Origin: Paracoccus alkanivorans
GTDB lineage: Bacteria; Pseudomonadota; Alphaproteobacteria; Rhodobacterales; Rhodobacteraceae
NCBI RefSeq assembly: GCF_003697785.1
Contig: NZ_QOKZ01000005.1
Coordinates: 186,001 to 250,000 of the forward strand
DNA: 64,000 nucleotides
Direction: 5' to 3'
Made by a program: the position numbers and the translations under genes
Notes under the pieces: model-generated
Databases searched by the model: none
What the model was told of the DNA's origin: nothing
Seen by the model: only the letters and a program-made list of their open reading frames with translations
Shown: positions 50,401-58,333 of the stretch, in pieces
Numbering within the stretch: the stretch's first letter is position 1
How the letters are laid out: the number at the start of each line of letters is the position of its first letter

Positions 50401-51325
50401 GGCACGCCTGGTTGCCGCTCTCCGCCGCGAATACTCGACGAATATCGCCCTCGCCAGCATCTTTGCAGCCCAGGATTTGCGGGCCTTCGCGCGCGAGATC
50501 GAAGAGATACCCTTTCAGGACCCGCTTTCCGCGGTCCTTCACTTGCGCCAAAGCACAGGCTACGCGCCGACCCTGTTCTGCATTCACCCTGTGTTGGGGA
50601 TCGGATGGGGTTACGCTGCACTGCTTCAAGCGCTTCCCGAAGAGGTTGGCCTTTGCGTTCTGCAGTCTCCCGGTCTTACAGAGCCTGCAGTCTGGCCGGA
50701 TCTGCGAACGATGGCGCAGGAATATCTGGAGACGATCCTCAACGAACAGCCCGACGGTCCATATCATCTTGTCGGCTGGTCTTTCGGCGGATTGACGGCC
50801 CAGGAGATCGCGGCTCAACTGGAAGCCCGGCAAAAGCGTGTCGCCACTCTATGCCTGCTTGATGCCTACCCGTTCCATCCGGGAAGCTGGTCGATACACG
50901 AGCATGACCGCATACAACAAACCCTGATCTTCATGGGAGAGCATCCCGATCCCAATATCCGGACAATCGAAGAGCTCGTCGCAAGGATTGCCACACGTCC
51001 CGAAATCGAAGCGCTCCGCGTCAATCAGGGTAGTAATCGGTTCGAGCAGCTCCGCGCCAGAATTCAGGAAGTAGCTGAGACGAATCTTGAACTCGCGCAA
51101 CGCCATATTCCCAAGAGGATCACCGCTCCTATTCTTGATTTTTGCGCCACAGAAGGTAAAACCGAGATGCTCAGCGAGTTACTGGATTGGCAGGATGGTG
51201 TCTGGGAAGCCCATTCCCGCTCAGGCGCGACGCGAATTGCCGTGGCGTGCAGCCATAACGATATGCTCGGCCCTGCCAGCATCGCGACAATCCTGCCCTA
51301 TCTCATCGGAAAATCCAGCCCGTGA
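47420..51325 (+). CDS. Single-module nonribosomal peptide synthetase (C-A-PCP-TE)
   Basis: 1301 residues from ATG 47420; the open frame begins at 47309 but the condensation domain starts just after 47420, and neither start has a good ribosome site. Condensation domain, with active site HHVLLDG near residue 140. Adenylation domain: FTSGSTGTPKG (about 607), NVYGPTETTIW (about 743), YRTGDFGRW, KLRGYRIEAGEIE and NANGKVD. Carrier site GGTS (about 988). Thioesterase GWSFGG (about 1118). By hand alignment to GrsA the pocket reads D-I-L-Q-I-G-V-I-W-K, close to the published glycine code DILQLGLIWK. This EntF-like layout would condense a donor acyl or aminoacyl group onto glycine and release it. No loading partner, MbtH or phosphopantetheinyl transferase gene is nearby. 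Confidence 0.92.
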   Translation: MPFETATIFPDSNLVPASPAQNGIWLAQQLSPDGYLFNLAEYLSLKGKLDAPVFLRSLHYLTEEAEAPRARLLDHEDGLMLEISHTYDEKIPLIDLSEEADPHEAALRWMQADLKDQDGELWRAALIRLHEDHHLWYHCAHHVLLDGFSGGLLARRCADIYTALEQGNTPPPSPFSPATTLLEADLAYRQGKRIERDRAYWIEKLSVPPEPVTLSTGGTRSGGVLRATRQLDIGESDRLRAFATTSSASLPQVMVSAFAAYVHRMTGAEDFVLAMPVMGRMSNHERAVPMMAANAVALRFSIPANGSFSDLICQCGQVMMGAMRRQKYRFEHVRRDLGMSGPVQQIASMAVNFEPFDYDLRFGDIKAEVTNLSNGSVDDLTAFIFDRGNGHGLTIVLDANPGLYTAADVERHVQRLHILLGEMVSTPESPIGETRIYLPGEAEAIARWSENGPIPTGESWLDAFEHQLLHNPGHCAVSDGRNKLSYAELDQTASRIARVLRQSNVVEGDIVALYLDRDVLLPAAILALHKMGAVYLPLDPDAPRKRNDLILGTARPKALLVSAEMPPESIHEGCEPIVLGTSLLSGEPAGWDGFQGRVTGDHLAYVIFTSGSTGTPKGVEIRHGALAALLASMRDAIGASAKIRMLAVTTIAFDIATLELLLPLTVGGIVEIASRQDTLDPDRLTARIEQAQVTHLQATPALWRIALEGDSRSIFDLTKIVGGESLPRDLAIALAAGGPLYNVYGPTETTIWSTIARIHPGFNGNPPIGRPLAGETIHILDPFGHPSPVGVTGEIWIGGVGLANGYHLRPDLTEERFRESLFGRLYRTGDFGRWSEDGQIEHLGRIDFQIKLRGYRIEAGEIEEIMRTFPGVRYAVATQSAATGALLGYFCASTDVSSTLLENHIREHLPAYMVPQRFVQLPSLPLNANGKVDIRALQSFETRACYSDRHEVAPGRAPTSTEMRVLAIAREALGRADLELEDNFFKAGGTSLSAARLVAALRREYSTNIALASIFAAQDLRAFAREIEEIPFQDPLSAVLHLRQSTGYAPTLFCIHPVLGIGWGYAALLQALPEEVGLCVLQSPGLTEPAVWPDLRTMAQEYLETILNEQPDGPYHLVGWSFGGLTAQEIAAQLEARQKRVATLCLLDAYPFHPGSWSIHEHDRIQQTLIFMGEHPDPNIRTIEELVARIATRPEIEALRVNQGSNRFEQLRARIQEVAETNLELAQRHIPKRITAPILDFCATEGKTEMLSELLDWQDGVWEAHSRSGATRIAVACSHNDMLGPASIATILPYLIGKSSP

Positions 51326-51473
51326 CTACAACAAAAATAACACGACATCGAACACAGACGACACCGAGACGTTGCCTTTACAAAAGCCCCGAGTAAAGCT
51401 AGCTTTGTGGGCAATCGGGATAGTCGAGTGCTTCATCTCAGAGTTAACCATCTGGCATTGAAGGAGCAGAAAT

Positions 51474-51836
51474 ATGACATCCCAATGCCCGCGTATCATC
51501 CCCTTGCTGATATTGGTTGCGGCGGGATGCGCATCGCCTGTGCAACAACATGAGACGGAACTGTCGGTGCACGAAATTTACGTGGCCCCGCAAAAAGTTC
51601 CCTGCACTGGGGTGGGACCGATACTATGTCTGCAGACCCGCGAAACCCCGGATCAGCCATGGCAGCTTTTCTACGGCGAGATTCAAGGCTTCGATTTCCG
51701 TCCCGGCACCGAATACAGACTTCGCGTTATCGAGGAGCCGGTCTCGAACCCGCCAGCGGATAGCAGTGCGATCCGAACTACCCTCGATCAGGTGCTTGAA
51801 GAACGCAAAGTCTCCTCCCCGAGCAAGCGGTTATGA
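51474..51836 (+). CDS. Lipoprotein with DUF4377-like domain
   Basis: 120 residues. It starts with an N-terminal lipoprotein signal ending LLILVAAGCAS, with the Cys near residue 19. The mature part resembles the DUF4377 domain: VAPQKVPCTGVGPILCLQTRETPDQPWQLFYGEIQGFDFRPGTEYRLRV, with two cysteines probably paired. This domain is often attached to META/HslJ-type envelope stress proteins; its function is unknown. AAGGAG precedes the ATG. It follows the NRPS gene by 148 bases in the same direction, so it may be co-transcribed. Confidence 0.7.
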   Translation: MTSQCPRIIPLLILVAAGCASPVQQHETELSVHEIYVAPQKVPCTGVGPILCLQTRETPDQPWQLFYGEIQGFDFRPGTEYRLRVIEEPVSNPPADSSAIRTTLDQVLEERKVSSPSKRL

Positions 51837-51866
51837 GCACACGCATAGGCATCATCGATTACCATC

Positions 51867-52344
51867 ATGATGATGTCGGATATCCTGAATCCGCGGCAGA
51901 TGCTTGAACCCTTCGACGGGAAGTATGACAAATCGTGTCTTCGCGCCCCTCCGAATGGCGGTTGGCGCTTCGTCCGCAACAACCAAGTATGCATAAGGAC
52001 GATACCACCGACAAGGTTCAAGCAGACCAAGCGACTGCGCGACCAGGCCGAAAAAGGCGGGTTACGCTTTGATGCCTATCTGCCTCCGGAACTGGCCCTA
52101 TGGCTGCTCGACAAGATCAAACAGGAACAATTCCTCGACCCGTCCGAAGCTGTGTTCGTGATCCTGGGCGAACATGAGAAGCTGGAGCCTTATGCCGATC
52201 TACGCCAAGAACTGTTCGAACGCAGTTTGCAGGCCGCGATTGACGCCTCCCGACCGCCTCCCCTTGGAGGACGTCGTGACCGAAATGCGGGAGCGAATGA
52301 AGCAGCCCCGACCAGAACCGGCGATATGGCACCGTCTGCGGTAA
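51867..52344 (+). pseudogene. Frameshifted small DNA-binding-type (ribbon-helix-helix-like) gene
   Basis: The recognisable part is KGGLRFDAYLPPELALWLLDKIKQEQFLDPSEAVFVILGEHEKLEPYADLRQELFERSLQAAIDA, which resembles small CopG/ParD-like proteins of Rhodobacteraceae plasmids. After ASRP the frame shifts by one base: the continuation LPLEDVVTEMRERMKQPRPEPAIWHRLR with a TAA at 52342 is read in another phase. In the uninterrupted frame the open stretch runs on to 52514 with unrelated sequence. The first 45 or so codons also look unlike the family. I regard it as a broken gene; the family assignment is tentative. Confidence 0.5.
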
Positions 52345-52418
52345 GGGTTGCGGATGGGATAGGGCTGGCCGGCCCACCCCGAGACTGTCAAATAAAAGTG
52401 GGGCGGACCCGCCACTGT

Positions 52419-52450
52419 CTTCTGGCTCCAATATTTGCGGGGCCGAAGCC
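52419..52450 (+). repeat. Dispersed gene-end element, copy 3
   Basis: TCTTCTGGCTCCAATATTTG followed by CGGGGCCGAAG, similar to 46021-46050 and, inverted, 32170-32198. Located between the frameshifted small gene and dinB. Confidence 0.4.
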
Positions 52451-52517
52451 TAGCCGGCAGGGTTGGCTCACAGGCAAGTATCGTTTACCATTTGTTCTAT
52501 TGTGGGCGAGTTGAAAT

Positions 52518-53669
52518 ATGGAACCCTGGCACAAGAGCGATGAACCAATGCCCGGAGGGAACAGCGCCACAGATAACAGAGCGAAACAAGCCCCTCTAAG
52601 CCATTCTGTTCGCAAAATAATCCACGTAGACATGGATGCTTTTTATGCGTCGGTTGAGCAGCGCGATCACCCGGAACTGCGGGGCAAGCCCGTCGCCGTG
52701 GGCGGAGCGGCACTGCGCGGCGTGGTGGCGGCGGCCAGCTACGAGGCGCGGGCCTATGGGGTGCGCTCGGCCATGCCCTCGGTCACGGCAAAGCGGCTTT
52801 GCCCCGGCCTGATCTTCGTGCGTCACCGCTTCGATGTCTATCGCGCGGTCAGTGGCCAGATTCGTGATATCTTCAATGACTACACCCCGCTGGTGGAGCC
52901 CCTGTCGCTGGACGAGGCCTATCTGGACGTGACCGACCATCTCTGGCCCGGCCAGACCGCCACTCAGGTCGCCCGCGAGATCCGTGCGCGCATCCGCGAG
53001 ATGACCGGACTGACCGCCAGCGCCGGGGTAAGCTATAACAAGTTTCTGGCGAAGCTGGCATCGGACCAGAACAAGCCCGATGGCCTTTGCGTCATCCCTC
53101 CCGGGCGCGGCGCCGATTTCGTGCTGACCCTGCCGGTGGAGAAATTCCATGGCATCGGCCCGGCCACGGCGGCAAAGATGCAGGCGATGGGCATCCATAC
53201 CGGCGCCGATCTGCGCGCGCAGGATCTGGATTTCCTGACCCGGCGCTTCGGCAAATCGGGGCGGTATTACTGGAATATCTCGCGCGGGATCGATCACCGC
53301 CGGGTCAGCCCCGACCGCATCCGCAAATCCGTGGGGGCCGAGAACACCTATTTCACCGACCTGATGACGCTGGAAGAGGCGCATGGCGCCCTTGCGCCGC
53401 TGGCGGAAAAGGTCTGGCGGCATGTTTCCCGGAACGATCTGCAGGGCCGGACCGTGACGGTCAAGGTCAAGTTCTCGGATTTCAAGCAGGTCACCCGCGC
53501 CCGGACCCTGCCGCATGCCGTGCGGACCGAGGCCGAGATGCTGGCGCTCGCCCGGGAACTGGCCGCGACCGTGCTGCCCGACCCGCGCGGCGCCCGCCTG
53601 CTGGGCATCACCCTGTCGGGCTTTGAACAGGACGAGGGCCGCGACCAGACGCAGTTGCCGCTTTTTTAG
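52518..53669 (+). CDS. dinB: DNA polymerase IV
   Basis: 383 residues. Y-family polymerase motifs are intact: [41 protein letters not shown] (catalytic Asp-Glu), GVSYNKFLAKLASDQNKPDG and GIGPATAAKMQAMGI. It performs error-prone translesion synthesis. It ends QTQLPLF, a beta-clamp-binding-like tail. About 31 residues precede RKIIHVDMDAF, so the true start may be internal (ATG 52548 is an alternative). Two of its segments are duplicated in the deleted remnant at 32246. Confidence 0.93.
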   Translation: MEPWHKSDEPMPGGNSATDNRAKQAPLSHSVRKIIHVDMDAFYASVEQRDHPELRGKPVAVGGAALRGVVAAASYEARAYGVRSAMPSVTAKRLCPGLIFVRHRFDVYRAVSGQIRDIFNDYTPLVEPLSLDEAYLDVTDHLWPGQTATQVAREIRARIREMTGLTASAGVSYNKFLAKLASDQNKPDGLCVIPPGRGADFVLTLPVEKFHGIGPATAAKMQAMGIHTGADLRAQDLDFLTRRFGKSGRYYWNISRGIDHRRVSPDRIRKSVGAENTYFTDLMTLEEAHGALAPLAEKVWRHVSRNDLQGRTVTVKVKFSDFKQVTRARTLPHAVRTEAEMLALARELAATVLPDPRGARLLGITLSGFEQDEGRDQTQLPLF

Positions 53670-53749
53670 ATAAATGAAAAGCATAATATTCGCATAAACA
53701 TGGTAGGCTTTCGCGAGACTGCGCATCACACGCAGAGCGCAAATCCACC

Positions 53750-54058
53750 ATGAGCATAATTATCAGACCTGCTATTTCTGCCGGCCCATCAGCCGGTGAA
53801 GAGAAATTCTGTGTTTACAAAGATCAAAACCAGCCGTCACTTTACCCTTGGGCGTGGGCTGCATCGCACCGACATTATACACCAAATACGATTCACACGC
53901 GCCTCACCCACATAAATCAAATTGAGAACTGGGCAGAGCTCCAGGGAATTGACTTGTACGATAAGGTAGTGCACGGATATGGCCTTGATGAAACAAGGCT
54001 GAGAGATCTCAGCTATCATCTTTCCCTTCGCTCAAGCACATTGAGGTCACTTGTTTAG
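53750..54058 (+). pseudogene. Truncated integrase-like N-terminal fragment
   Basis: 102 residues (SLYPWAWAASHRHYTPNTIHTRLTHINQIENWAELQGIDLYDKV). The TIHTRLTHINQIENWAELQGIDL segment resembles the SAM-like core-binding domain at the start of tyrosine recombinases. The frame ends exactly where the IS5 terminal repeat TTAGGGTCAGG begins (54055), so the gene was probably cut by the insertion; no catalytic domain follows. Codon usage is AT-richer than in the core genes. Confidence 0.45.
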
Positions 54059-54157
54059 GGTCAGGCCTCGTCATTTTCATAGCCAGAAGATGATAGTCGC
54101 CACGAGTGCGATGGCGGATAAGAAGACCTTGGGACATCTGTCGTAGCGTGTTGCGAT
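54055..54157 (-). mobile_element. IS5-family relic, transposase C-terminal end
   Basis: The terminal repeat TTAGGGTCAGG at 54055-54065 is followed (minus strand, 54157-54077) by the transposase end IATRYDRCPKVFLSAIALVATIIFWL and a stop. The rest of the element is missing. Same family as the relic at 36780-36929, in the opposite orientation. Confidence 0.7.
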
Positions 54158-54421
54158 ATATGAGGAGGATCAGATAACAGTCCGGGGGGACTATTATCCT
54201 GACGAACGGCTCGAGACACGCCATCCGCGCGTCACAATCGCAAACGCGCTTTGCAAATCTCGTATGAAATGGACCAATCAGGCCGCCTGAGAAATACAGT
54301 TGCTAAGTAGTTAGAGGCCGCTCCACTGAACGCCGCTGGTATGGTCTACATAGCATATCGATATGGATGATCTTGCGGACCCGTTCGGGTCCGGCATCGC
54401 GGGGCGCTTCGGCCCCGTCCG
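54158..54421. other. Intergenic stretch without gene
   Basis: 264 bases. Two GC hairpins near the ygfZ end (GGACCC-GTTC-GGGTCC at about 54374 and GGGGC...GCCCC at about 54398) may act in termination of the minus-strand gene, although there is no T tract. Nothing else recognised. Confidence 0.4.
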
Positions 54422-55141
54422 TCATTCCGTGAAGACACGGGCCGCGCCAGCCTCCATCCCGTCGCCCGCGCGGTCAAAGCGGATATGGGCGATGCCGCGC
54501 CCGTTCGATTGGGTGAACAAGGTCCCGACCTCGCGCCCCTCGCGGGTGATCGGCGTGCCGACCGGGGCTTCGCCCTCGATCCGCAGGGTGGTCAGGCCCT
54601 TGCGCAGTTCGGTCTTGTGCTTCATCCGCGCCGTGACCTCTTGCCCGACATAGCAGCCCTTACGGAAATCGACGCCATGCAGGCGCTCGAACCCGGCTTC
54701 GAGAATATAGGTTTCATTGGGGATCAGTTCGACCAGCGTCTCGGGAATCGTATGGGTCACCCGGATCGCGTCCCAATCGCTGCCGTCATCGCCCGTGCCG
54801 CTGTAAAGACGCCAGCCAAGCGCCTCGTGCCGCGGATCGGGGATCGCGCCTTCCGGCACCGGGCCGGTCCCGCGCGCGACGGTCATGGCGACAGGTTCGA
54901 GCGTGACCTTCGAGCGCAGCCTGTAAAGCGTCAGGCGGCGGATCAGATCCTCGGCCAGATCGGCATGGATATCGAGCAGCAGCGCATCACCCTGCGGCAC
55001 GACCAGGAAATCCGCCAGGTATTTTCCCTGCGGCGTCAGAAGCGCCGCCCAGCACGGCGCCCGGGTGACATCGTTGGTCACAAGGCCTTGCAGGAAATCC
55101 ACCCGGTCCTCTCCGGTGATGCGGATGATCTGACGCGTCAT
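54422..55141 (-). CDS. ygfZ: YgfZ/CAF17-type folate-binding protein
   Basis: 239 residues related to GcvT. The signature KGCYVGQEVTARMKHK with its conserved Cys is present, as is VDFLQGLVTNDV at the N-terminus. It supports assembly or repair of certain iron-sulfur enzymes in a folate-dependent way. The start overlaps the stop of the upstream ABC exporter gene (ATGA). Confidence 0.92.
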   Translation of the reverse strand: MTRQIIRITGEDRVDFLQGLVTNDVTRAPCWAALLTPQGKYLADFLVVPQGDALLLDIHADLAEDLIRRLTLYRLRSKVTLEPVAMTVARGTGPVPEGAIPDPRHEALGWRLYSGTGDDGSDWDAIRVTHTIPETLVELIPNETYILEAGFERLHGVDFRKGCYVGQEVTARMKHKTELRKGLTTLRIEGEAPVGTPITREGREVGTLFTQSNGRGIAHIRFDRAGDGMEAGAARVFTE

Positions 55142-56892
55142 GAGGGTTCTCCGAATTGCATTGCCACAAGATTGGCATAGCTGCCGCCCTTGCTCATCAA
55201 CTGGTCATGACTTCCCTGTTCGACAACCCTGCCGGCATCGATCACCACGATCTTGTCAGCATTGCGGATGGTCGAAAGCCGATGCGCGATGACCAGCGTG
55301 GTCCGCCCCTTGGAAAGCCGGTCCAGCGAATCCTGCACCAGCCGCTCGCTGGCGGAATCCAGCGCGCTGGTGGCTTCGTCCAACAGCAGGATCGGGGCAT
55401 CGCGCAGCACGGCCCGGGCAATGGCGACACGCTGGCGCTGCCCCCCCGACAGGGACGAGCCGCGCGGCCCCGCCGCGCTGTCCAGCCCCTGGTTCAGCCC
55501 GTCGGTGAATTCCGAGACATGCGCGGCCTCCAATGCCTGCCGGAGTGCCGTCTCATCGGCATCGGGGCGTCCCATCAGGATATTGTCGCGCAATGTCTCG
55601 TCGAACAGCGCCGCCTCCTGCGACACGGTCGAAAACTGGTCGCGAAGCGTTTCAAGATCGTATTCGGCGACCTCGATGCCTCCCAGCAGGACGCGTCCGC
55701 CATCGGGGTCTACCATCCGGGTGAGCAGGTTGAACACGGTGGATTTGCCCGCCCCCGAAGGCCCGACCAGCGCCGTGGTCTGCCCGGCCTCGGCGCGAAA
55801 GCTCAGCCCGTGCAGCACCTGCTGGCCGTCATAGGACAGCCGCACATCATCCAGTTCTATCGACGTGTCGGTGGGGGCTTCGCGGCGCGGCCCTGGCAGG
55901 ATGGTCGGGCGCGTGTCCAGTATCTGGTAAATCCGTTCAAGGCTCGCGGCGGCGGTCTGCCAACTTCCCGCCGTTCCGCCAAGGCGCCGCATCGGCTGGA
56001 AGGCCAGCGCCAGCGCCGTGAAGAAGGACATGAAGTCGCCGACGCTGCGCGTGCCATCCATCACCTGGCTACCACCGAGCGCCAGCACCGCCACGAAACC
56101 GATACCGGTCACGATATCGGTCAGTGCGGGCATCAGCACGCTGGTCGCGGCAACCTTGATCTCGGCGCGGCGGATACGTCCGATGATCTCGCCGAAACGC
56201 CGCGTCTGCGCCTCCTCTGTCCGGTTCAGCCGGATCGAGGCGATGCCGTGCAGGATCTCGTCCAGCCGTGTCGCACGCAGGCTGGCATTGGCGCGGGATT
56301 GCCGCATCTTGCGGCGGATATAGCGCTGGATCAGCGCAGCCGGCGCGACCAGCAGCGGCACCCCGATCAGCGCCGCCACCGTCCAGGCCGGATCGATGCT
56401 CACGGCAACCGCGAACAGACCGATCAGCGAGATCACGTCACGCGTCGCCCCGGTGATGATGGTCGCCCAGACCCCCTGCACGGCGATGGTATCCCCCTGG
56501 ACCCGTTCGATCAGTGCACCGGGAGAGTTGTCCCGGAAGAACCGGCCGTCCAGCGTCAGGATATGCGCCAGCATGTCGCGCTGCATCTCGGTCGAGATGT
56601 TCAGCGAGATCCGCTTGAGCAGTGACCGGCTGGCGATCAGCGTCACCGCGCGCAACAGGAAGATCGCAAAGATCGCGCCGCCGACCCACCAGATCGCATC
56701 GGCGTCCTTGCCGATAAAGACCCGGTCGAATAGCGGCTTCAACATCCAGGAAATCAGTGCCAGTGTCGAGCCTTCGACCGTCATCAGGCCGAAGGCCAGG
56801 GCCATCGCGCCGCGATGCTGGTGAAGGTAGTTCTTCCAGAGCCTGACGAAGAGTTGCCGGGACGGAAGCTCTTGGGTGGCTGGCTGTGTCAC
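55138..56892 (-). CDS. ABC exporter, MsbA-like
   Basis: 584 residues. The start is GTG 56892 (VTQPATQELPSRQLF), with AAGGAGAT about nine bases upstream; the open frame to 57171 has no such site. The membrane domain contains ALALISWMLKPLFDRVF and FFRDNSPGALIERVQGDTIAVQGV, as in lipid A exporters. The ATPase domain has [37 protein letters not shown] and IAHRLST. Probable lipid or lipopolysaccharide-precursor flippase; the substrate is inferred from similarity only. Confidence 0.88.
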   Translation of the reverse strand: MTQPATQELPSRQLFVRLWKNYLHQHRGAMALAFGLMTVEGSTLALISWMLKPLFDRVFIGKDADAIWWVGGAIFAIFLLRAVTLIASRSLLKRISLNISTEMQRDMLAHILTLDGRFFRDNSPGALIERVQGDTIAVQGVWATIITGATRDVISLIGLFAVAVSIDPAWTVAALIGVPLLVAPAALIQRYIRRKMRQSRANASLRATRLDEILHGIASIRLNRTEEAQTRRFGEIIGRIRRAEIKVAATSVLMPALTDIVTGIGFVAVLALGGSQVMDGTRSVGDFMSFFTALALAFQPMRRLGGTAGSWQTAAASLERIYQILDTRPTILPGPRREAPTDTSIELDDVRLSYDGQQVLHGLSFRAEAGQTTALVGPSGAGKSTVFNLLTRMVDPDGGRVLLGGIEVAEYDLETLRDQFSTVSQEAALFDETLRDNILMGRPDADETALRQALEAAHVSEFTDGLNQGLDSAAGPRGSSLSGGQRQRVAIARAVLRDAPILLLDEATSALDSASERLVQDSLDRLSKGRTTLVIAHRLSTIRNADKIVVIDAGRVVEQGSHDQLMSKGGSYANLVAMQFGEPS

Positions 56893-57073
56893 GGAATGAT
56901 CATCTCCTTGGCCGGACCGGAAAGCTCCGCCCTGTCGTGACGGATCAAAGAACTCCATACCGCCATATCCCGTCCCGGCGGTTACGGGCAAGCCGCGAAA
57001 CCGCGCATCCTTCCCCGTTGACCTCGGGCGGGAACAGGCATACCGATTTTGCAGTTTGTGAAGGAACGCCATC

Positions 57074-58246
57074 ATGAGCCTGGCCTTTGGGCATCCCGTC
57101 ATCGCCATTCCCGGCCCCTCGCCCACCCCCGACCGCGTGCTGCGCGCCGCGCATTGCGCCTCTCCCGACATCTACGGAGAGGAGCTGCCAAAGCTGAACC
57201 AGCAAGTCATGGAACAGCTGAAGCACCTGGCGGGCACGAGCGCCAACCTCGCCCCCTATATCGGCAACGGCCATACCGGGTGGGAGGCCGCGGCGGCCAA
57301 TCTCTTCGCGCCGGGCGATCGGGCCCTGTTGCTGGTCTCGGGGCATTTCGGCGCGTCATGGGCCGCCCAGATGACCGAGATGGGCATAGCAGTCGAGGTC
57401 ATGGATTTCGACAATGCCCCGCCCCAAGCCGAACGCGTGGCGGCGAGGCTGGCCGAGGACCGCGATGGCCTGATCCGCGCGGTGATGGTCTGCCAGACGG
57501 ATACCGCCAGTTCCGCCGCCGCCGATATTCCCGCCATCCACGCGGCGATGGAGGGGCATCCGGCGCTGCTGGTCGTCGATGCCATCGCCTCACTGGGATG
57601 TTCGCCGATGCACATGGATGCATGGGGCGTCGATGTCCTGATATCGGCCAGCCAGAAAGGGCTCATGTGTCCGCCGGGGACGGCTTTCGTCTGGTTCTCG
57701 GAGCGGGCGGCTGCGCGGGGGCGCACCGCGCTGACCACTCCGATCTGGGATTGGCACCTGCGGGCAAAAGCCGAAGCACCCTGGCGCTTCTGGAGCGGAA
57801 CGCCGCCGGTTCCGCAGCTTTTCGCGCTGAAAGAGGCGCTGCATATGCTGCTGGACGAAGAGGGGCTGAAGGCCGCATGGGCACGTCATGCAGCGCTTGC
57901 CGAGGCGGTCTGGGCCGCCGTCGAGACATGGGGCAAGGGAAATCCGGGCATCCGGCTGACCGTGGCAGAACCGGTAGGACGCGCGAATGCGGTCACGGCG
58001 CTGTCGCTGCCCGGGGCCGATGCACTGCGCAAATGGACCAGCGAGAAGGCCGGCGTTACCCTGGGCGTCGGACTTGGGGCGAAAGATCCCGAGAACGCGC
58101 TGCGTATCGCACATATGGGCCATTGCAACGCCGCCATGGTCATGGCCACGCTTGGCGCGATGGAGGCCGGGTTGAGCGCCCTGTCGATCCCGCATGGCAG
58201 CGGTGCCCTGGAGGCGGCGGCGCAGGTCATCGCGATCCGCGCCTGA
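57074..58246 (+). CDS. Class V aminotransferase (alanine/serine-glyoxylate type)
   Basis: 390 residues. PLP enzyme fold I, class V: GNGHTGWEAAAANLFAPGD, VVDAIASLGCSPMHMDAWGVDVLISASQKGLMCPPG with the PLP-binding Lys in SQKG, and RIAHMGHCNAAMVMATL at the end. Family members transfer amino groups from alanine or serine to glyoxylate; the substrate cannot be settled here. Divergent from the ABC exporter. Confidence 0.88.
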   Translation: MSLAFGHPVIAIPGPSPTPDRVLRAAHCASPDIYGEELPKLNQQVMEQLKHLAGTSANLAPYIGNGHTGWEAAAANLFAPGDRALLLVSGHFGASWAAQMTEMGIAVEVMDFDNAPPQAERVAARLAEDRDGLIRAVMVCQTDTASSAAADIPAIHAAMEGHPALLVVDAIASLGCSPMHMDAWGVDVLISASQKGLMCPPGTAFVWFSERAAARGRTALTTPIWDWHLRAKAEAPWRFWSGTPPVPQLFALKEALHMLLDEEGLKAAWARHAALAEAVWAAVETWGKGNPGIRLTVAEPVGRANAVTALSLPGADALRKWTSEKAGVTLGVGLGAKDPENALRIAHMGHCNAAMVMATLGAMEAGLSALSIPHGSGALEAAAQVIAIRA

Positions 58247-58333
58247 CACAGCCCGCCGTGGCGGATCGGGGTCAGGCAATTGCCATGAAACCCCCGCGCG
58301 ACCCTGACCAGCTACAAGGAGCGAGTGTCTCGG

